DNA of 64,000 nucleotides from Cladosporium sp. IMV 00045 (GCA_001931905.2 MSJI02000741.1:1-64000), one strand, 5' to 3'. Shown: positions 41,512-53,671, numbered from the stretch's first letter. The notes: a model not told the origin generated them from the sequence alone. Translations and numbers: made by a program.

Positions 41512-43186
41512 AGTCTGGAAGTCATGCGCCAGGCTTCAGTCCCGCACCTGACCGTTCTTCCGTCTGTGGCGCGCAAACGGCCATTTGTGGCGCGCAGACA
41601 GAGTCCTGTTGTCACCCGCGGGATCATTCGTTGCGAGGCTGGTGACTGTTCGTAGAGACTTTAAATATGCTCAGTCCGATAGAGCGTATTGGTCCCTTCT
41701 GTCGCTCTTTGTTGCAGTCTCAAGTTCTTGAGCGCTGCGCGGAGCCAGACGCACTATGCAATTCCCCACCCTTGCGGTGCGGTTTTGGAACTTGCGCAAA
41801 ACTGTGCTCTATTGTGAGCGCCATGTGTTGTGCGCTGCACCTGTTAATGATTTGCAATTCTAACTTTTATGTATTATTACAACTCCGAAGCGTCGCGAAA
41901 CCCTCTCCCTTTTCCCGCATGAGACGCAAGAAGTCACTGGTTCCCAAGATACCCACTGCTATTCTGGAACACACATTGAGTCCAAAATCACTGGACGCAC
42001 TTGCTACCGACTACTTCTTGGAACTTATCGCTGTCTGGAAATGGCCTATCTACGGCTTTTGGAGAGCGCTGACATTTCGCGGAGGTAAACGTTGCGGAAC
42101 TCCTCGCCCCCTCCATCCCGCCCCCCTGCCCCTGTCCTCCAGCAGTAATACAGATACCTCACTTTCCTCTTCTCCTCCGGTCTGCATCTGGTACTCCCTA
42201 GCCTCCCTTGGCCCTCCACGAGCAAAGCATCATGTGTGGCTTGCCCTGGACGCCTACGCTTCTCGGACGCCCAATCCAGCTAGGGAGATGCAGCTGTCAC
42301 CTGACGAGGAAGGACTGCTTGCGATGCACTGTATTACACGCTTGGAGATGACGGACGTACGGGCCGGACACTTGCTGCCATTCATTCATGGGAATGGCAT
42401 GAGTCGCACTTCATCTTAGGAGAAAAGCGCGGCTTGGGTATGGTTGTTTACCTTTAATTCGCCTGCGCCTGTGATTTCTGCCTCGCTCTTCACCTCCTTG
42501 CTGAGCGCTTTTGCGTTCGCGGTACCGAAGACGCGAACAGACCTTCGCATCCCCTCATTCGGTTTCCAGGCCTCTCACTTCGCCCGTCCTCGGGCGCAAG
42601 TGTTTGCGTCTACACAACCTCGAGGCTGATCGAAGGAGCAGACGCAGTGCAGAGAACCCGCCAAACAAAGAAACACCCTTCGAACGTGGATCAACACTTC
42701 CGAAGAAGAATCTTTCGCTGGCACCCCACCACTCAGCGTCATTCCGTCCTCCACCACCCCTCCTCTCCCCCCACCTCGCGCGCGGGAGAGGCACACAGGG
42801 GAACCCCACAATGGTGTCCGAGGCCACGGTGCAAACGGATGCTGCTGTCGTGCGGTTGTTATTCGGGCAATCCCTGTCAATTCTTGATATGGGGTTGGTT
42901 CGCTCCTCCGGACTGATCGCTCTACCCCCTCCTCCGACTGCTTCCTTGAGAGGTAGCCCGAGTGAGGGATTGCTTGATCGGTTCGGCCTGGAGAAACTGT
43001 TGTCTACCTTGTTTACTGCGGATCGAATTTCTTGGATTTTAATTGTTCTTCTTCTTTCGTTGTTTTCGAATGGGCGTTAAAGCAAGACGTCTTTCTTCGT
43101 CAATTTCAGGAAAAGGCAAACGACTCTCGCTTTCGTCATCAGGTTCACGCCATTTCCCATTCTCGGGAAAGAGGGGAATCCACAGC

Positions 43187-43202
43187 AAAAAAAAAAAAAA
43201 AA
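43187..43202. repeat. Poly(A) run
   Basis: Sixteen consecutive A in the spacer between PRM1 and the RasGEF gene. No retroposon body or target duplication was seen around it. Confidence 0.85.
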
Positions 43203-43483
43203 TAGCATCGCTCTGTTCGCATGAGCTGCTACTCTCTTTTGCGACAAGCCCACCCAAAAAGAGGCGAAGAACCTGACCGTTTAAGTCTTTCCTTAAAGAG
43301 GATTTTTCCTTCCTTGTCCGCTCGTTTTCATCAATGGAGGGGAAATTGCAGGGAGAGCAGAAGGCTGGCTGGTTTTTGGGCTTTTGCGGCCCAATTCTGT
43401 AGCTTCGTGGTCTTCTTCTTTGGCTAGTTATATTTCGAGATAATGAAATATTGATTTTCCCTCCTGATTCGATTGTAACTTCA

Positions 43484-43500
43484 CTTGCTTGCTTGCTTGC
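43484..43500. repeat. (CTTG)n microsatellite
   Basis: Four copies of CTTG, similar to the run at 27858-27876. Confidence 0.75.
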
Positions 43501-43886
43501 TCTTGCTTATGATTGCTATTGACGTTAACGGCTGACGGGCAGAGAGTCATCCTTGCTTCGAGAGAATTCTACTTGTGGCATTTCGAGGAAGTAAAAAAAA
43601 AACAGAAGGTATAAAGAAGAAAAAGATTTGAACATTTCGTGGCGTCCGTTAGAAAAGAGCATCCATCCCATCCCATCCATCCATTTAGCCAACCATCCAT
43701 CTTCGCCTTGATCCCATTGACCCCATCGAACTATTTACAAACACGCATGCCATGCGCCTTATCTTCTCTTCTATTTTTGCTTAGTGTGATCGTCTCACTT
43801 TTTTCTTTGCTCTTTCCTGTCAACCTCTCATGAGAAAACGATGGAAGCTACCGCCTGAGATTCATCGTCTCGATTCATACTCGGTT

Positions 43887-46862
43887 CTACCGCTTGAAAA
43901 ACTCGCGGAACTTGGTGGTCGCATTGCCGCCTTGGTTGGCTGGGGCTTCGCATTGGGTGCTGCGCTCGTAAAGGTCCTGTAGGGTATATGTGTCAGCACA
44001 GCTCTCTCATGACTTCGCAAACAATAGAATATCAAAACTTACATCTTCGTCCTTGACGAGCTTGACGTCCAGCACCAACTCCCTAGCCTGCTCGGCCATG
44101 CGCCCATTGCCCAGCCCGCGATACGGCAGACCCTGCGCCTTCTGCAGGCCGACGATGACCTCGCCCATGATTTCGAATTTCTTCCAGTTGATGCGGCCGG
44201 CGTTCTCGTCCCCGATGAAAGTCGGATTGCCCTCCTCGGCCGTGACGAGGTCGCGGCGGTGCAGCGGGATGTACGGGATGCGCTCGGCCGAGCTGTTCTC
44301 CCAGGCCAGGCGGTAGGCGGCGAAGGAGCGCGAGTGCGCCATGAGGATCTCCAGCTTCATCCAGTCCTTGCCGACGGCGGGCGGGATGAGTTCGCGCGTC
44401 GCCTGCAGGCGGTGCACGGCCGTGCCGCGGATGCCTGCCAAAAAGGCGCCGAGGGCGTTGTAGTTGTTGAGCTCACGCAGGCGGCGCGCGATGCGCATCA
44501 TCTTCTCCAGCATTAGCGCGCGGTGCTTGGGCTTGTCGCGCAGCAAGACGAAATTCGCCACCCACGCGGCGAGGTGGTTGAAGTGCTCGATCATGCGGTT
44601 GACGTTCACTAGGTTCTTGCACGCGGCTTTGTCAGAGGCTTTGAGGGATACTTGCCGCACCAGGTCGCGCGGTCGGATGGAGGAGAACATCACCCAGTCC
44701 ATGCGGGTGAGTTCGCGCGCGATCAGGGAGTCGTCGAGACTCATGAACATTCGCCATTCGAGTTTGGAGAGCACGATGCGAGCTCTTGGTTGGAGGGTAG
44801 CGGCTTGGCGCTGAGCAGACTCGAAGTTCAGCATGAGTTGGGAAGAGGTCGTGGAGGAGTTGGTGGAGCGAATAGTATCCCCTCCAGTACTGGGTGCGAG
44901 GCTGGCATCATCGTTCGCAGTGAAAACACTGACGTTGTCCGGAAAGATGAAAGATTCATCGTCGATCAGCATGCTAGCCGTCTTGGACATCGTCCACTGG
45001 TAAGTGTTACTTTTGCTTGACTCGCGATTCTTATCGCTGTAGCCCCATTCCGTGTCGTCGTCTTCCTGCACCATCTCCAGGCCAGTAGTCATTTCTTTCG
45101 CCGCGACGTGAAAGATGGAGACCGCTGACACCTTGGCGATGAATGTACGAACTCTCCGACGGGTCTTTTGGTATGCAAAGTCACCCGGGTAATGACTGAT
45201 CCACTGTTCCATGATCGAAAGGGCACGTAGCTGCGAGACCATCTTGATCATGAGCGGTGTTCCGTTGCGTTCCAGGGCATCGAAGCGTTCGACAATAGCC
45301 TCCAGCAGTCGGCCAGGAGCCGCGAATTTGCGGTACAGAGCCAGGAAAATGACAACGAACTTCCCATCGGCCTTGGAAGTCGGCTGAGCGAGCAGCCGAT
45401 CCACGAGCTCCTCGAAAGTTGCACCGTTCTCTGACAGCGCCGAAGCTGGCGGGGCGTTCAGTAGAGGCGTGGCAGCAGCTTCTACTTCTGTTGATGAACG
45501 CTGCGAGCCCGGGATGCTTTCGCCACCTGACTCCTCTAGCAAGAACGAATTGCTCAATTCGGAATCCTGGGGCACCTTGAGATGGTCGTTTGAGCCATAC
45601 GTGATAAGACTGGAGTCATGCCGTGAATGTCCTTGGTCTCTGTGCACGCTCGCAGTATATTCTGAGCTCGCACGAGCATGGCCGATGAGTCCTGCTCTTG
45701 GTGAAACCGAACGTACTGCGTTCGATTGAGCTCGCTGGCGACCGGTAGCTGCGCTCGTATCTGGTTGATCTGTCGCATGTTAGAACCCGGCAGCAATTCT
45801 GCGAAGCAAGTCGATGACGCTTACCTGGATGACCGTTGACGACCGCTTTTACAAGAGTCGCAAGGCCCATCTTGAAGGATTCCGGCTTGACCAATGAAGT
45901 CTGCACAGCACGAAGGCTCTTGACAGCCTGCTTTGCTCTGGCTTCGATGCCGACGGGGTCAAGTTCTCTCTCGGCGGGTGGAGTGTCGCATTTACAAGAT
46001 ATAAGCACACAAGGCAGAGCAGCCTTGTGAATCGCAGCTGCAATGACACCGTCAGCACAAGCGTTCCGGATGAGACATCTTACAAGTGCAGCCAGCTGCC
46101 ACTCACATAAAGTTTCAGGTACGTCTTCGATGCTCGCCCTGTCTGATACGTCGTAAAGCGTGAGTACACCGTCTATGTGCGGCGTTATTCGGTCCGCGAC
46201 TATGTCGGGCCAGCTGACCGTGTCGTCGTCGTCGATGTCAACATCGTCTATGGATATCTCGAGCAGTCGAATGCGATACAAGGTGCCATCGTATGGTATT
46301 TTGCGATCAGCCGCTTTGGCTGGCGCAGGGAAGGGCAAATCAAGTGCTCCTTGTACAAATGTGGATTTGCCTACGCCGTCGCCTCCAATGACAGCGATGT
46401 TCATTTCAGGTATGGGTTCTTCGGGCTGTTCGAGCTTGTCAGTCACTTGCTGCGCATGATTCTTCCAAACACCATGCCTGCGCATACCTGAGGGCTGCGG
46501 AAGGGCTCATATTGCCGCACGGTACCCACAACACCTGCGACCTCGTCTTCATCCTGCCCTCCCCCAGCAGCACCAGAGCCAGTCTGTGCTGCATAATCCT
46601 GGCTTTGCGGAATGTGCTGCAGACCGGCCGCATAACCGCTCCCTCGCCTTCTTTCCACCAAAGGCGCAGATGTTGTCCTCGTTCCCAATTGCGGTCTGCG
46701 TGTTGCAGCTCCTCCTTCACTTCCCTTTCCTGCGGTCTCCGTGTACTGCGAATACGCCTGACTGCTCTTTGCTTTTTCCCTGCGCTCCGCGTTCTTGAAC
46801 CCAGGCTCCCCACCCGATCTCGAGCCTCTGCGGGAGTCGCGCCCTGAAGTCGGCGCAGGCAT
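43887..46862 (-). CDS. Ras guanine-nucleotide exchange factor with N-terminal GTPase-like domain
   Basis: Five exons, complement(join(43887..43976, 44043..45769, 45825..46037, 46107..46425, 46488..46862)), 907 aa; introns of 62, 69, 55 and 66 nt with canonical ends. After a disordered N-terminus comes a small-GTPase-like domain (about 133-302) with an intact P-loop GGDGVGKST (139-147), DVSD, and CKCD in place of NKxD. A RasGEF N-terminal domain (about 418-533, TFEELVDRLLAQ, MIKMVSQLRALSIMEQWI) and the catalytic RasGEF domain (about 645-878, SLDDSLIARELTRMDWVMFS, NYNALGAFLAGIRGTAVHRL) follow. It should load Ras-type GTPases with GTP. The fusion is a filamentous-ascomycete architecture that I recognise. 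The last exon restores the C-terminus DLYERSTQCE. Confidence 0.93.
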
Positions 46863-49063
46863 TGCGGCACCTGGCCGCTCGTCTCGGTCTTATGTGAAAG
46901 CAGAGAAGAAACCCTGCCACTTTCTGCGTATGGAAGAGGAATATGATAAAAATTTCAAGCTCGGTTTGTGTGCGAAGTTCCTTCAATCGGTGTTGGTGGT
47001 CGAAGGCCCGTACGTTCTGTCCAGAAGAAGAAGAGATCCCAATGCCAGCATGGTCGCCGTCGCCATAACCCGTTTGCCGCGTATGTGTATGCCTTCGCCC
47101 TCTTTCGTGATCGGGTTGCTGCTGGTAATGCTCAGCCCACCGGCCCAGACCACACCCAGACGTGGCCGCCCCGGTCTCCCTAGAGGGGTTCGCCTCGAGA
47201 CGCCAAGCACCGCCGTTCGCAGCGAAGCAATGCAGATGCCCGAGTGCGGTTTCGCAGCGAACGAACTCTCTGTTTGCACACCCACAGCACAGCAGACGAT
47301 GCGAAGAGAGCAAGAGACGGCGAGATAAGAAAAAGACAAACGCTGGCGCGCCAAAAGTCCGCCGCTGCAACAGACAAGGGTTGGAAGTAGCGGAAGTGTA
47401 ATGTATGGCAGGGTAAAAGAAGTAGCGAGAGGACGAATCAAGGGCCAAGCAAGGCTGCGAAGCTCGAGACCCTCAAGAAGGAAGCGATATGTATGTAATG
47501 TAATATGTAATTATGGACAGCACACGCAAGAGGCGAGGGGAGAGACAGCCGCAACCGAAGCAGCAAGCAAAGTGGCAGCAGTTCATCAGCCATTCAGAGC
47601 GGGGGCGGGCGAGTCCAACAAGGGCACAGCGGCACCTTACTTCCATTTGATTTCACTTGCAGCCTTCTCATCCTTCTCTCCCCAATATAATGACTCTACT
47701 AGCAGAAGCAGATGCATCTGGGCCGGCCCCAGCAACACGGATCGCGTTGTGTGCATGAAGGATACACACATGATATGCCCGGTAAACGTTAGCACCGACG
47801 AGCTATAGCAAGGGTTTTGCCCTTCACACCAGGAAACATGAGACACATCGTGCATCCTTTCCCTCTCGTCCTTTTCCCCCATCAAGAGCCGAGCAAGGAG
47901 AGAGCATTATAATTCGACCACTCTTGAAAATGAAAGCCAACCACGCCCTGTGATTCGTCCCATTTTCCACCCCTCCCTCCTCTCAACTGACTCGTCGTCT
48001 CGCCCTCGCTTGCTTGCATCTCGCGTTATTCGCCTTCCTTCTATGTGCCTCTCTCCGTCCTGCCCCTCCATGACTGCCACAGCATCTCCACTCGCCGGCC
48101 GGCCGCGTAGCAGCCATCCACGCCATCCACGCCATCCAGCACTACTAACACTAAAACCAAGCTCCTGCCTGGGCAGCTGCATGATTCCAATCGAGTGCCG
48201 GCGGCGGCGCGCCTGGGGAGCAAATCCGGACGTGACAAAAAGCAGTCGGAAGTAAGCTGAAGGGTCGGCGCCGCACGCGAGTTCGCTGGGGTCGTCGGTG
48301 GCATCTGCGTGCATACATGTGCATATATGCGACCCGAACGTGTGTGTGCATGTATGCTGCTCAATCGGGGCGTGCAGTAGCGGTAGGCGGAAGTGATAGT
48401 CGCTTCTCTTCTGCTTTCTCCGGTTCCTTTGCTGCTCGACGCGACTTTATCTTGAATTCTCCCGTCCACATCTGGTGAAGCCGGCGTGGCTGGCCAGCTC
48501 CTCCTCATCGGACATGGGCTCCGTAGTCGGCGGGTCCATATTCGATTGGCTACGTTACGAACACGATACGAGAGGCAGACGGCGTGTCCCGATGGCTTCG
48601 TGCTTGGGTTTCTTGGAAGACATTGATAGTGCGCCACGAGTGCGAGCACGCGACGTGTTTGATGGAGAAACGGACGGCGTGTTGGGCCTATCGTAGTCTA
48701 CCCATCGTCGGCTTGTCTCAGAAGCTATACAGACCACACCTCCTTAGCCGACAGGCCTCCCCCCTCCAACAACCGGACAACACCGAGACCGACTCGCCGG
48801 ACACACTTGCAGTTCGGCATAAGACATGCCTTGCCTTGCCTTGCCTTGCCTTGCCTTGCCACCTGTCAAAAAGCAAGATCGACTGGCCCTAAGACCCGAG
48901 CAGTGGGGTTCCCTCATCGAAGAGATCTAATACCACAAGCCGTGATATAGCGCTAAAAATCTCACCAAACAATAATCTATGACAAAACCACACGAACAGA
49001 AACTCTCCAATTCAGCCCTCAACAGGATGCCTAAAATGCAGCACAGCAAAACACAACCCCCAC
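46863..49063. other. Gene-free stretch upstream of the RasGEF gene
   Basis: 2.2 kb. No supported coding region was seen on either strand. It contains a TTGCC pentamer run at 48831-48860 and should include the RasGEF promoter in its first kilobase. Confidence 0.5.
48831..48860. repeat. (TTGCC)6 microsatellite
   Basis: Six perfect copies of TTGCC, 30 nt, preceded by a partial copy. Confidence 0.9.
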
Positions 49064-50625
49064 CTAGCTCATAACAGAACAAACCGCCCTCCCCACACCC
49101 GCCACCACCCTGAACCCAACCCAAGCGCCCAAACCCACCAACCCAACCGCAACACAAAACGAGCGCAGATTCCTCCTCTCGACCGCCGAGAAACTGGCCT
49201 TCTCCTCCTCGCATTCGCCCATCTCGGTAATCGTCTCATACTCCGGCACGTATTTAAAATCGAAATTCGTCTCGCGCCCGCGCAGCCCGTACTTGCTGTG
49301 CACGATGATGTCGTGGAAGACTTTCTTGAGCGCGGCGACCTTGCGCCGGTCCAGCGCCGGCACGCTGCGGTACAGGTAGCAGAAGAAGCAGAAGAACAGG
49401 CACTGGCCCGCCATCAGCGCCCAGTAGTAGAGGCTCGGGCGCGCGAGGCCCAGCTCGTCGCAGAGCGCGTTGCCGTTCAGCCAGCGCGCGGAGGCGGTTA
49501 GGAAGTCGGCGGAGGCGTAGCCGGGCGGTTGGCCTTCGAGGGACTTGATGATGTTGTTGGCGAGGATGCGGGAGGTGGGGGACGGGTTGATTTCGTAGAG
49601 TAGCAGCGCTTCCGCCGTGCGTTTGGCGGCGGCGGGCGTGTCGAAGAAGCCTTCTGTGGGGCAGCCGATTAGGTAGCCTATGTAGCGCCAGAGCGCGATG
49701 TAGTCGGCGATTTCTTGTTGGCGGAGGATGATCCCTTGACGCGGGAGGGAGAGCCAGATCAGGGTGGAGGAGAAGGTGGCGATGGTGGCGACGGAGTCCA
49801 TATCGTTGATCGGAACGCCCCAGGCTTCAGTGTCGTAGTACTCCGGCTTCGATTTCGCGAGGGCCAGGATGCGCTGTCGGACGGCGACGTGCAAGAGGCG
49901 GACTCGTATCGTCGACGCCCACCCGTCCCCGCCGGGCTGTATGCTGTCCAGCGACTTGGTGCATTGCAGGATGTGCTGTGTCGTTTCGAACATCCGGCTG
50001 CGAGCGACTTTCGTCGAAAAGCCTCCCGTCCTCGCCAACGTTTCCGCCACTCGAGCCGCGCCCATACCACCGAGCAAGGACTGATAGGCCAAACCCGTCA
50101 GACACGCCCCGCCGTATCGGTAGAAGACATCCTGCCCACGCTCGATCTGCGCCCAATCAACCCACTCGGGCACCGTGTTGACTTCGTCCCAGAATTCCTG
50201 CAGCAGTTCGTCGCCTTCAACGTTATCCTTCAAGATCGCGTACAAGTCCCGAGAAGGCGGTTTGGGGGGTTCCTTCTCGGTCTTCTCGGAATCCTCGTCA
50301 GGTGACGACTGGCTGGGTTTCCCCTCCGGCGCTGTGAATTTGCTGTTATTCCTAGGCAAGTCTCTGCGCGGCGGTGGCGAGATCTCATTGAGTCGATTGA
50401 GCACCCGTTCGCCCAGGACGTCGTAGCTTTGTTTCAGCGGTCCGCATTGTTCGGGCGTGAGGTGTTTGTCGGTGAGTTCGAATCGATAGCCCCAGCATCT
50501 GATTGTGATGTCAGTGAGAAGGATCGAAAAATCTTACATGTATGCGTTTGACGAAAATGGCTTGTTACGTACTTTCTAGTGTTTGGCGTGTGGCGAAACC
50601 AGGTAAAGAGATTAGGTAGAGCCAT
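49064..50625 (-). CDS. MpaB/latex-clearing-type oxygenase (DUF2236) protein
   Basis: Two exons, complement(join(49064..50498, 50573..50625)), 495 aa. The 74-nt intron (GTACGT..TCAG) joins MALPNLFTWFRHTPNTRK to CWGYRFELTDKHLTPEQCGP. The core matches the family of ER-bound oxygenase MpaB and rubber oxygenase Lcp: PEWVDWAQIERGQDVFYRYG, GARVAETLARTGGFS, VRLLHVAVRQRI, PINDMDSVATIATFSSTLIW and YIGYLIGCP. Two hydrophobic segments near the C-terminus (about 390-410, LMAGQCLFFCFFCYLYRS; about 468-490) would anchor it in a membrane. MpaB cleaves a farnesyl chain in mycophenolic acid synthesis, but no such cluster is present here, so the substrate is unknown. Confidence 0.88.
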
Positions 50626-51175
50626 TGCGGAGAAGATAAGTGAGGTGAGGTAGAAATGATCACGAAACAGACTACCACCCCAAACACAACCGAGCCGGAA
50701 TTGTATGTTATATGGTAATATCTCAACAAATAGATGGGAAGGAAACCACGAAGATGTACCCTCTACAAAAAGTAAGGGCTCATGTGGTCTGCCGGGTGAA
50801 GCACAAGGGTTGATCGATGCCGTCATTGATAGGTCGGCTAATGTTTAGGAGGGGGATAGACAGCTCAGCAACTCGCGCTACGGGATGCCCTTATGATCAA
50901 TATATTGTCCATTCAATGCACGCCTTTGCTGCTGGACTTTCATGTGAAAATGTAGATGACCTCGACGAGATGGGGAGGGCGATGTTGATCGAAGTCGTAG
51001 GTGATGAATCCAGCCCTCCACTCGATCTTGCCACTGCGAAAAGAGAAATGCAGTGCTCTGGTAAAGCCGATTCGATCATTTTCAACACTTCTGATAGCAC
51101 GATAGAAAAGTTTCTCACGATAGTAATCTTTCGTAATAATACACATTACTACAGTATCATCTTCTATGAACCCTC
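50626..51175. other. Spacer between UVE1 and the MpaB-type gene
   Basis: 550 bp between two minus-strand genes. It carries the MpaB-type gene promoter and the UVE1 3' region. No gene was seen. Confidence 0.5.
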
Positions 51176-53671
51176 TCAGTTCATCTCAACATCACCATCT
51201 TCATCCCCAGCCGCCTCAGCATAGCTAACCTGCTTCCTCGCTGCCCTACCGCTCTGCCTCCTAGAACCGGCCGCGGGTCTCTTAGCTGGAGTCACCGGGG
51301 CTTCGTCTTCACTATCTTCGCCTCCAAGTTCAAGCTCCTCCTCATCTCCCTCCTCCTCATCGCTCGCGCTCGGCGTCGGCTGCACGGCCTCGACGGCCTT
51401 TTTCCTTCCACCACCCTTCTTAGCCGGTGTTGTCTTCGCAGGCGCAGCACCAGCCTCTTTCGCAGCAGCCTCAGCTACCTTAGCAGCCGCTTTCGCGGCG
51501 TCGGCAGCAGCCTTCTTCTTCATAGCCGCCTTCGCTTTCTTCGTAGCCGGCGTAGCGTCCGCGTCGCTGTCCTCCTCATCTTCCTGCTTCACAGCGGTTT
51601 CGCCGCCGTTGAGGGCCGCCTGGCGTTCCTTGTACAGCTTCTCGCTCTCTTTCTTACGCTTCTCCTTCGCTTTTGTCTCTTTCTCACCGCCGTCGTCGTC
51701 TTTCTTCTTCACCTCCCTCTTCTTCGGCCTCAGCCACTCTTCCATGCCCAGCGGCCAGTAGACTCTGCCTTCCGGTCCGCCCATGCCGATGTCTTCCTCG
51801 GGCACGAGATCGATGTGCTCGCCCCTGGCGATCCGGCGCTGGCCCGCGGCCGAGTCGGCCACTTTGTTGTCGTCGTGGCGCTCGTAGGGGATGACGTCGG
51901 CGAAGGAGTCGAAGCCGGGGAGCTTGAAGTTCCGCATGAGCTCGAAGACGGCTTGCTCTTTGTCCTTCGCTTCGATCATCAGGTCCATGTTTTGAGGGCA
52001 GGGCGGCAGGGTCCAGGGGCGCGGGTTGTGCTTGCGGCGTTGTCTGCCGGTGATGGCGGGTGGGGTTTGCTCGGAATAGTGCATCTTGGGTGTGATGCCT
52101 TTCCTTTCCCAGGTGGCGAAGATGCGAGGGTAGAGGTCCATGATGTCGGCCGTGCCTTCGCGGATCTTGTCGGAGTCGAAGAGGATGTTGTGGTGGTGGT
52201 AGTCGAGGACAAAGGGGATGTTGAGCTCCTCGCAGACGGGAAGGAGGTCGTGGACCGTGTAGCAGACGTCGTCGTTTTCAAGTACGAGGCGATTCTTGAC
52301 TGAGTCGGACAATTTTGCGTAGTTCTCTTTGAAGCGTTCAATGGTTTCTGCTTTGCCTTCAAACACACCGCCCATATGAAGAATCATTACGGCATCTTTG
52401 TTTTGTTGCTCGGGCAGCTTCAGGAGGCTCAGCATTTCATCGTGGTACTCCAGATCGCGCATGGCATTTTCGATGACATTCTGCCGAGGACTGCCTAGCT
52501 GAGTGAACTGCCCAGGATGTGTAGTGACGCGGTGATTGAACTGGGCGATTGTTTTGCCAGCTTCTGCGAGTGCATCTGAGGCGAAAGGTGCAAGTTTGTA
52601 ACCGTACTCGGCGTGCGATGCGAACGGAAACATTTCACTGCTCAGTCGCATGAAGCGGATGTGGTATTTCTCGTTCCAGCGTATCATCTTATCGATGTCT
52701 TTGACATTGGCCAGACAAACAGACTCGAGATATTTTCGTCCCAGCTCGGGGTCAGCAGGTTTGGTACGATCGGGACGATTCTTGCTCGGATGCTCTGGTT
52801 GACTAGGGTCCTGGAGTGGGTGACGATGCTCAAGTATTGACTGGATTCGGCAAGTCCTCGAGCTGAAGATTGGAGGGTTCGATGAGCGTAAATAGGTGTT
52901 GAGACACGCATAACCGAGACGGCCTTTCCATGGCAAAGGCAAGTATGAGCTGTTGACCGCAGGCGGTCTGGCAGCGGCTGATTTGAGCTCTTCTGGGTCT
53001 GCGACCTCATCGTCTTCTTCCCCTTCTGGATCGCCAGCTTCTCCACTTGACGCCTTCTTAGGAGTACTCTTTGCGGGTGTTGACGCTGCCACCAAAGCAG
53101 CATCGCCATCGTCCTCTACCTTGACCTCCTTCTTCTTGCCACGTCCTTTCTTCGCGGGCGCATTGCTCTCTGCAGCGTCGACTACGGCGGCAACAACGCT
53201 TTCTGCATCTTTGACATTCTTTTGTGCAGCAGCCTTCCTCCCACGAGCAGCCTTTGGTTTCGGAGGTTCAACGACATCCGGTGCATCACTCAAGGGACTC
53301 TCCGATCGCTTCTCAGCTTCGCCCTTGATAGGCCCAGGTACGATCTCTTCAGCAGGTGTATTGTCAGGCGAAGCGCGCGTGGCGTTAGGCGCGTCGATAA
53401 TATCCTTGCTTACGTCCGGGTTGACGACGGCAGCAGACGCCTTTCGGGCAGATGCTCTGCGCTTCGATGGATTCGCTTCGCCATTTGTCGTCTCATTGGT
53501 AGGCGCCGTGGCAGACTGCTTACGCTTGGTGGCTGCCATAGATAACGACGCGATCTGTTCGCGTCCGGGGGCAAATGATGAGGAAAGGTAGTGTTGGGAG
53601 GAGTTGTACAAAGATCTATTTGTGAAGGATTGAGCAACGGGCCGGCGTGATCGTAGCAGAACAGCGAACAT
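51176..53671 (-). CDS. uve1: UV damage endonuclease Uve1
   Basis: Intronless, 831 aa from the chosen ATG at 53671. It nicks DNA 5' of UV photoproducts and starts alternative excision repair. The UvdE TIM barrel spans about residues 250-650: RLGYACLNTYLRSSNPP, MIRWNEKYHIRFMRLSSEMF, HRVTTHPGQFTQLGSPRQN, VMILHMGGVFEGKAETI, LVLENDDVCYTV, FVLDYHHHN and KMHYSEQ, giving the usual metal-binding His/Glu/Asp set. Long basic/acidic Lys/Ala/Glu tails flank it. The start at 53671 gives a basic, Ser-rich leader (MFAVLLRSRRPVAQSF) resembling a mitochondrial presequence. An in-frame ATG at 53539 gives MAATKRKQ with nuclear-type basic motifs. A more distal ATG at 53806 is less likely. Divergent from VPS39. 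Confidence 0.93.
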   Translation of the reverse strand: MFAVLLRSRRPVAQSFTNRSLYNSSQHYLSSSFAPGREQIASLSMAATKRKQSATAPTNETTNGEANPSKRRASARKASAAVVNPDVSKDIIDAPNATRASPDNTPAEEIVPGPIKGEAEKRSESPLSDAPDVVEPPKPKAARGRKAAAQKNVKDAESVVAAVVDAAESNAPAKKGRGKKKEVKVEDDGDAALVAASTPAKSTPKKASSGEAGDPEGEEDDEVADPEELKSAAARPPAVNSSYLPLPWKGRLGYACLNTYLRSSNPPIFSSRTCRIQSILEHRHPLQDPSQPEHPSKNRPDRTKPADPELGRKYLESVCLANVKDIDKMIRWNEKYHIRFMRLSSEMFPFASHAEYGYKLAPFASDALAEAGKTIAQFNHRVTTHPGQFTQLGSPRQNVIENAMRDLEYHDEMLSLLKLPEQQNKDAVMILHMGGVFEGKAETIERFKENYAKLSDSVKNRLVLENDDVCYTVHDLLPVCEELNIPFVLDYHHHNILFDSDKIREGTADIMDLYPRIFATWERKGITPKMHYSEQTPPAITGRQRRKHNPRPWTLPPCPQNMDLMIEAKDKEQAVFELMRNFKLPGFDSFADVIPYERHDDNKVADSAAGQRRIARGEHIDLVPEEDIGMGGPEGRVYWPLGMEEWLRPKKREVKKKDDDGGEKETKAKEKRKKESEKLYKERQAALNGGETAVKQEDEEDSDADATPATKKAKAAMKKKAAADAAKAAAKVAEAAAKEAGAAPAKTTPAKKGGGRKKAVEAVQPTPSASDEEEGDEEELELGGEDSEDEAPVTPAKRPAAGSRRQSGRAARKQVSYAEAAGDEDGDVEMN

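Larger units (their letters stand above)
41512..43886. other. Gene-free stretch between convergent PRM1 and RasGEF genes
   Basis: 2.4 kb. A 250-codon frame at 41667-42419 and a 189-codon frame at 42511-43080 have no protein-like features and I do not call them genes. A 16-A run lies at 43187-43202, a CTTG run at 43484-43500 and CATCC copies near 43660-43700. Confidence 0.5.

Noticed and set aside
41667..43080. Frames of 250 and 189 codons after PRM1
   Set aside because: Composition is like translated non-coding DNA and no motif or conserved block is seen.
43187..43202. Poly(A) tail of a retroposed element
   Set aside because: No element body, target-site duplication or reverse-transcriptase fragment lies next to it.
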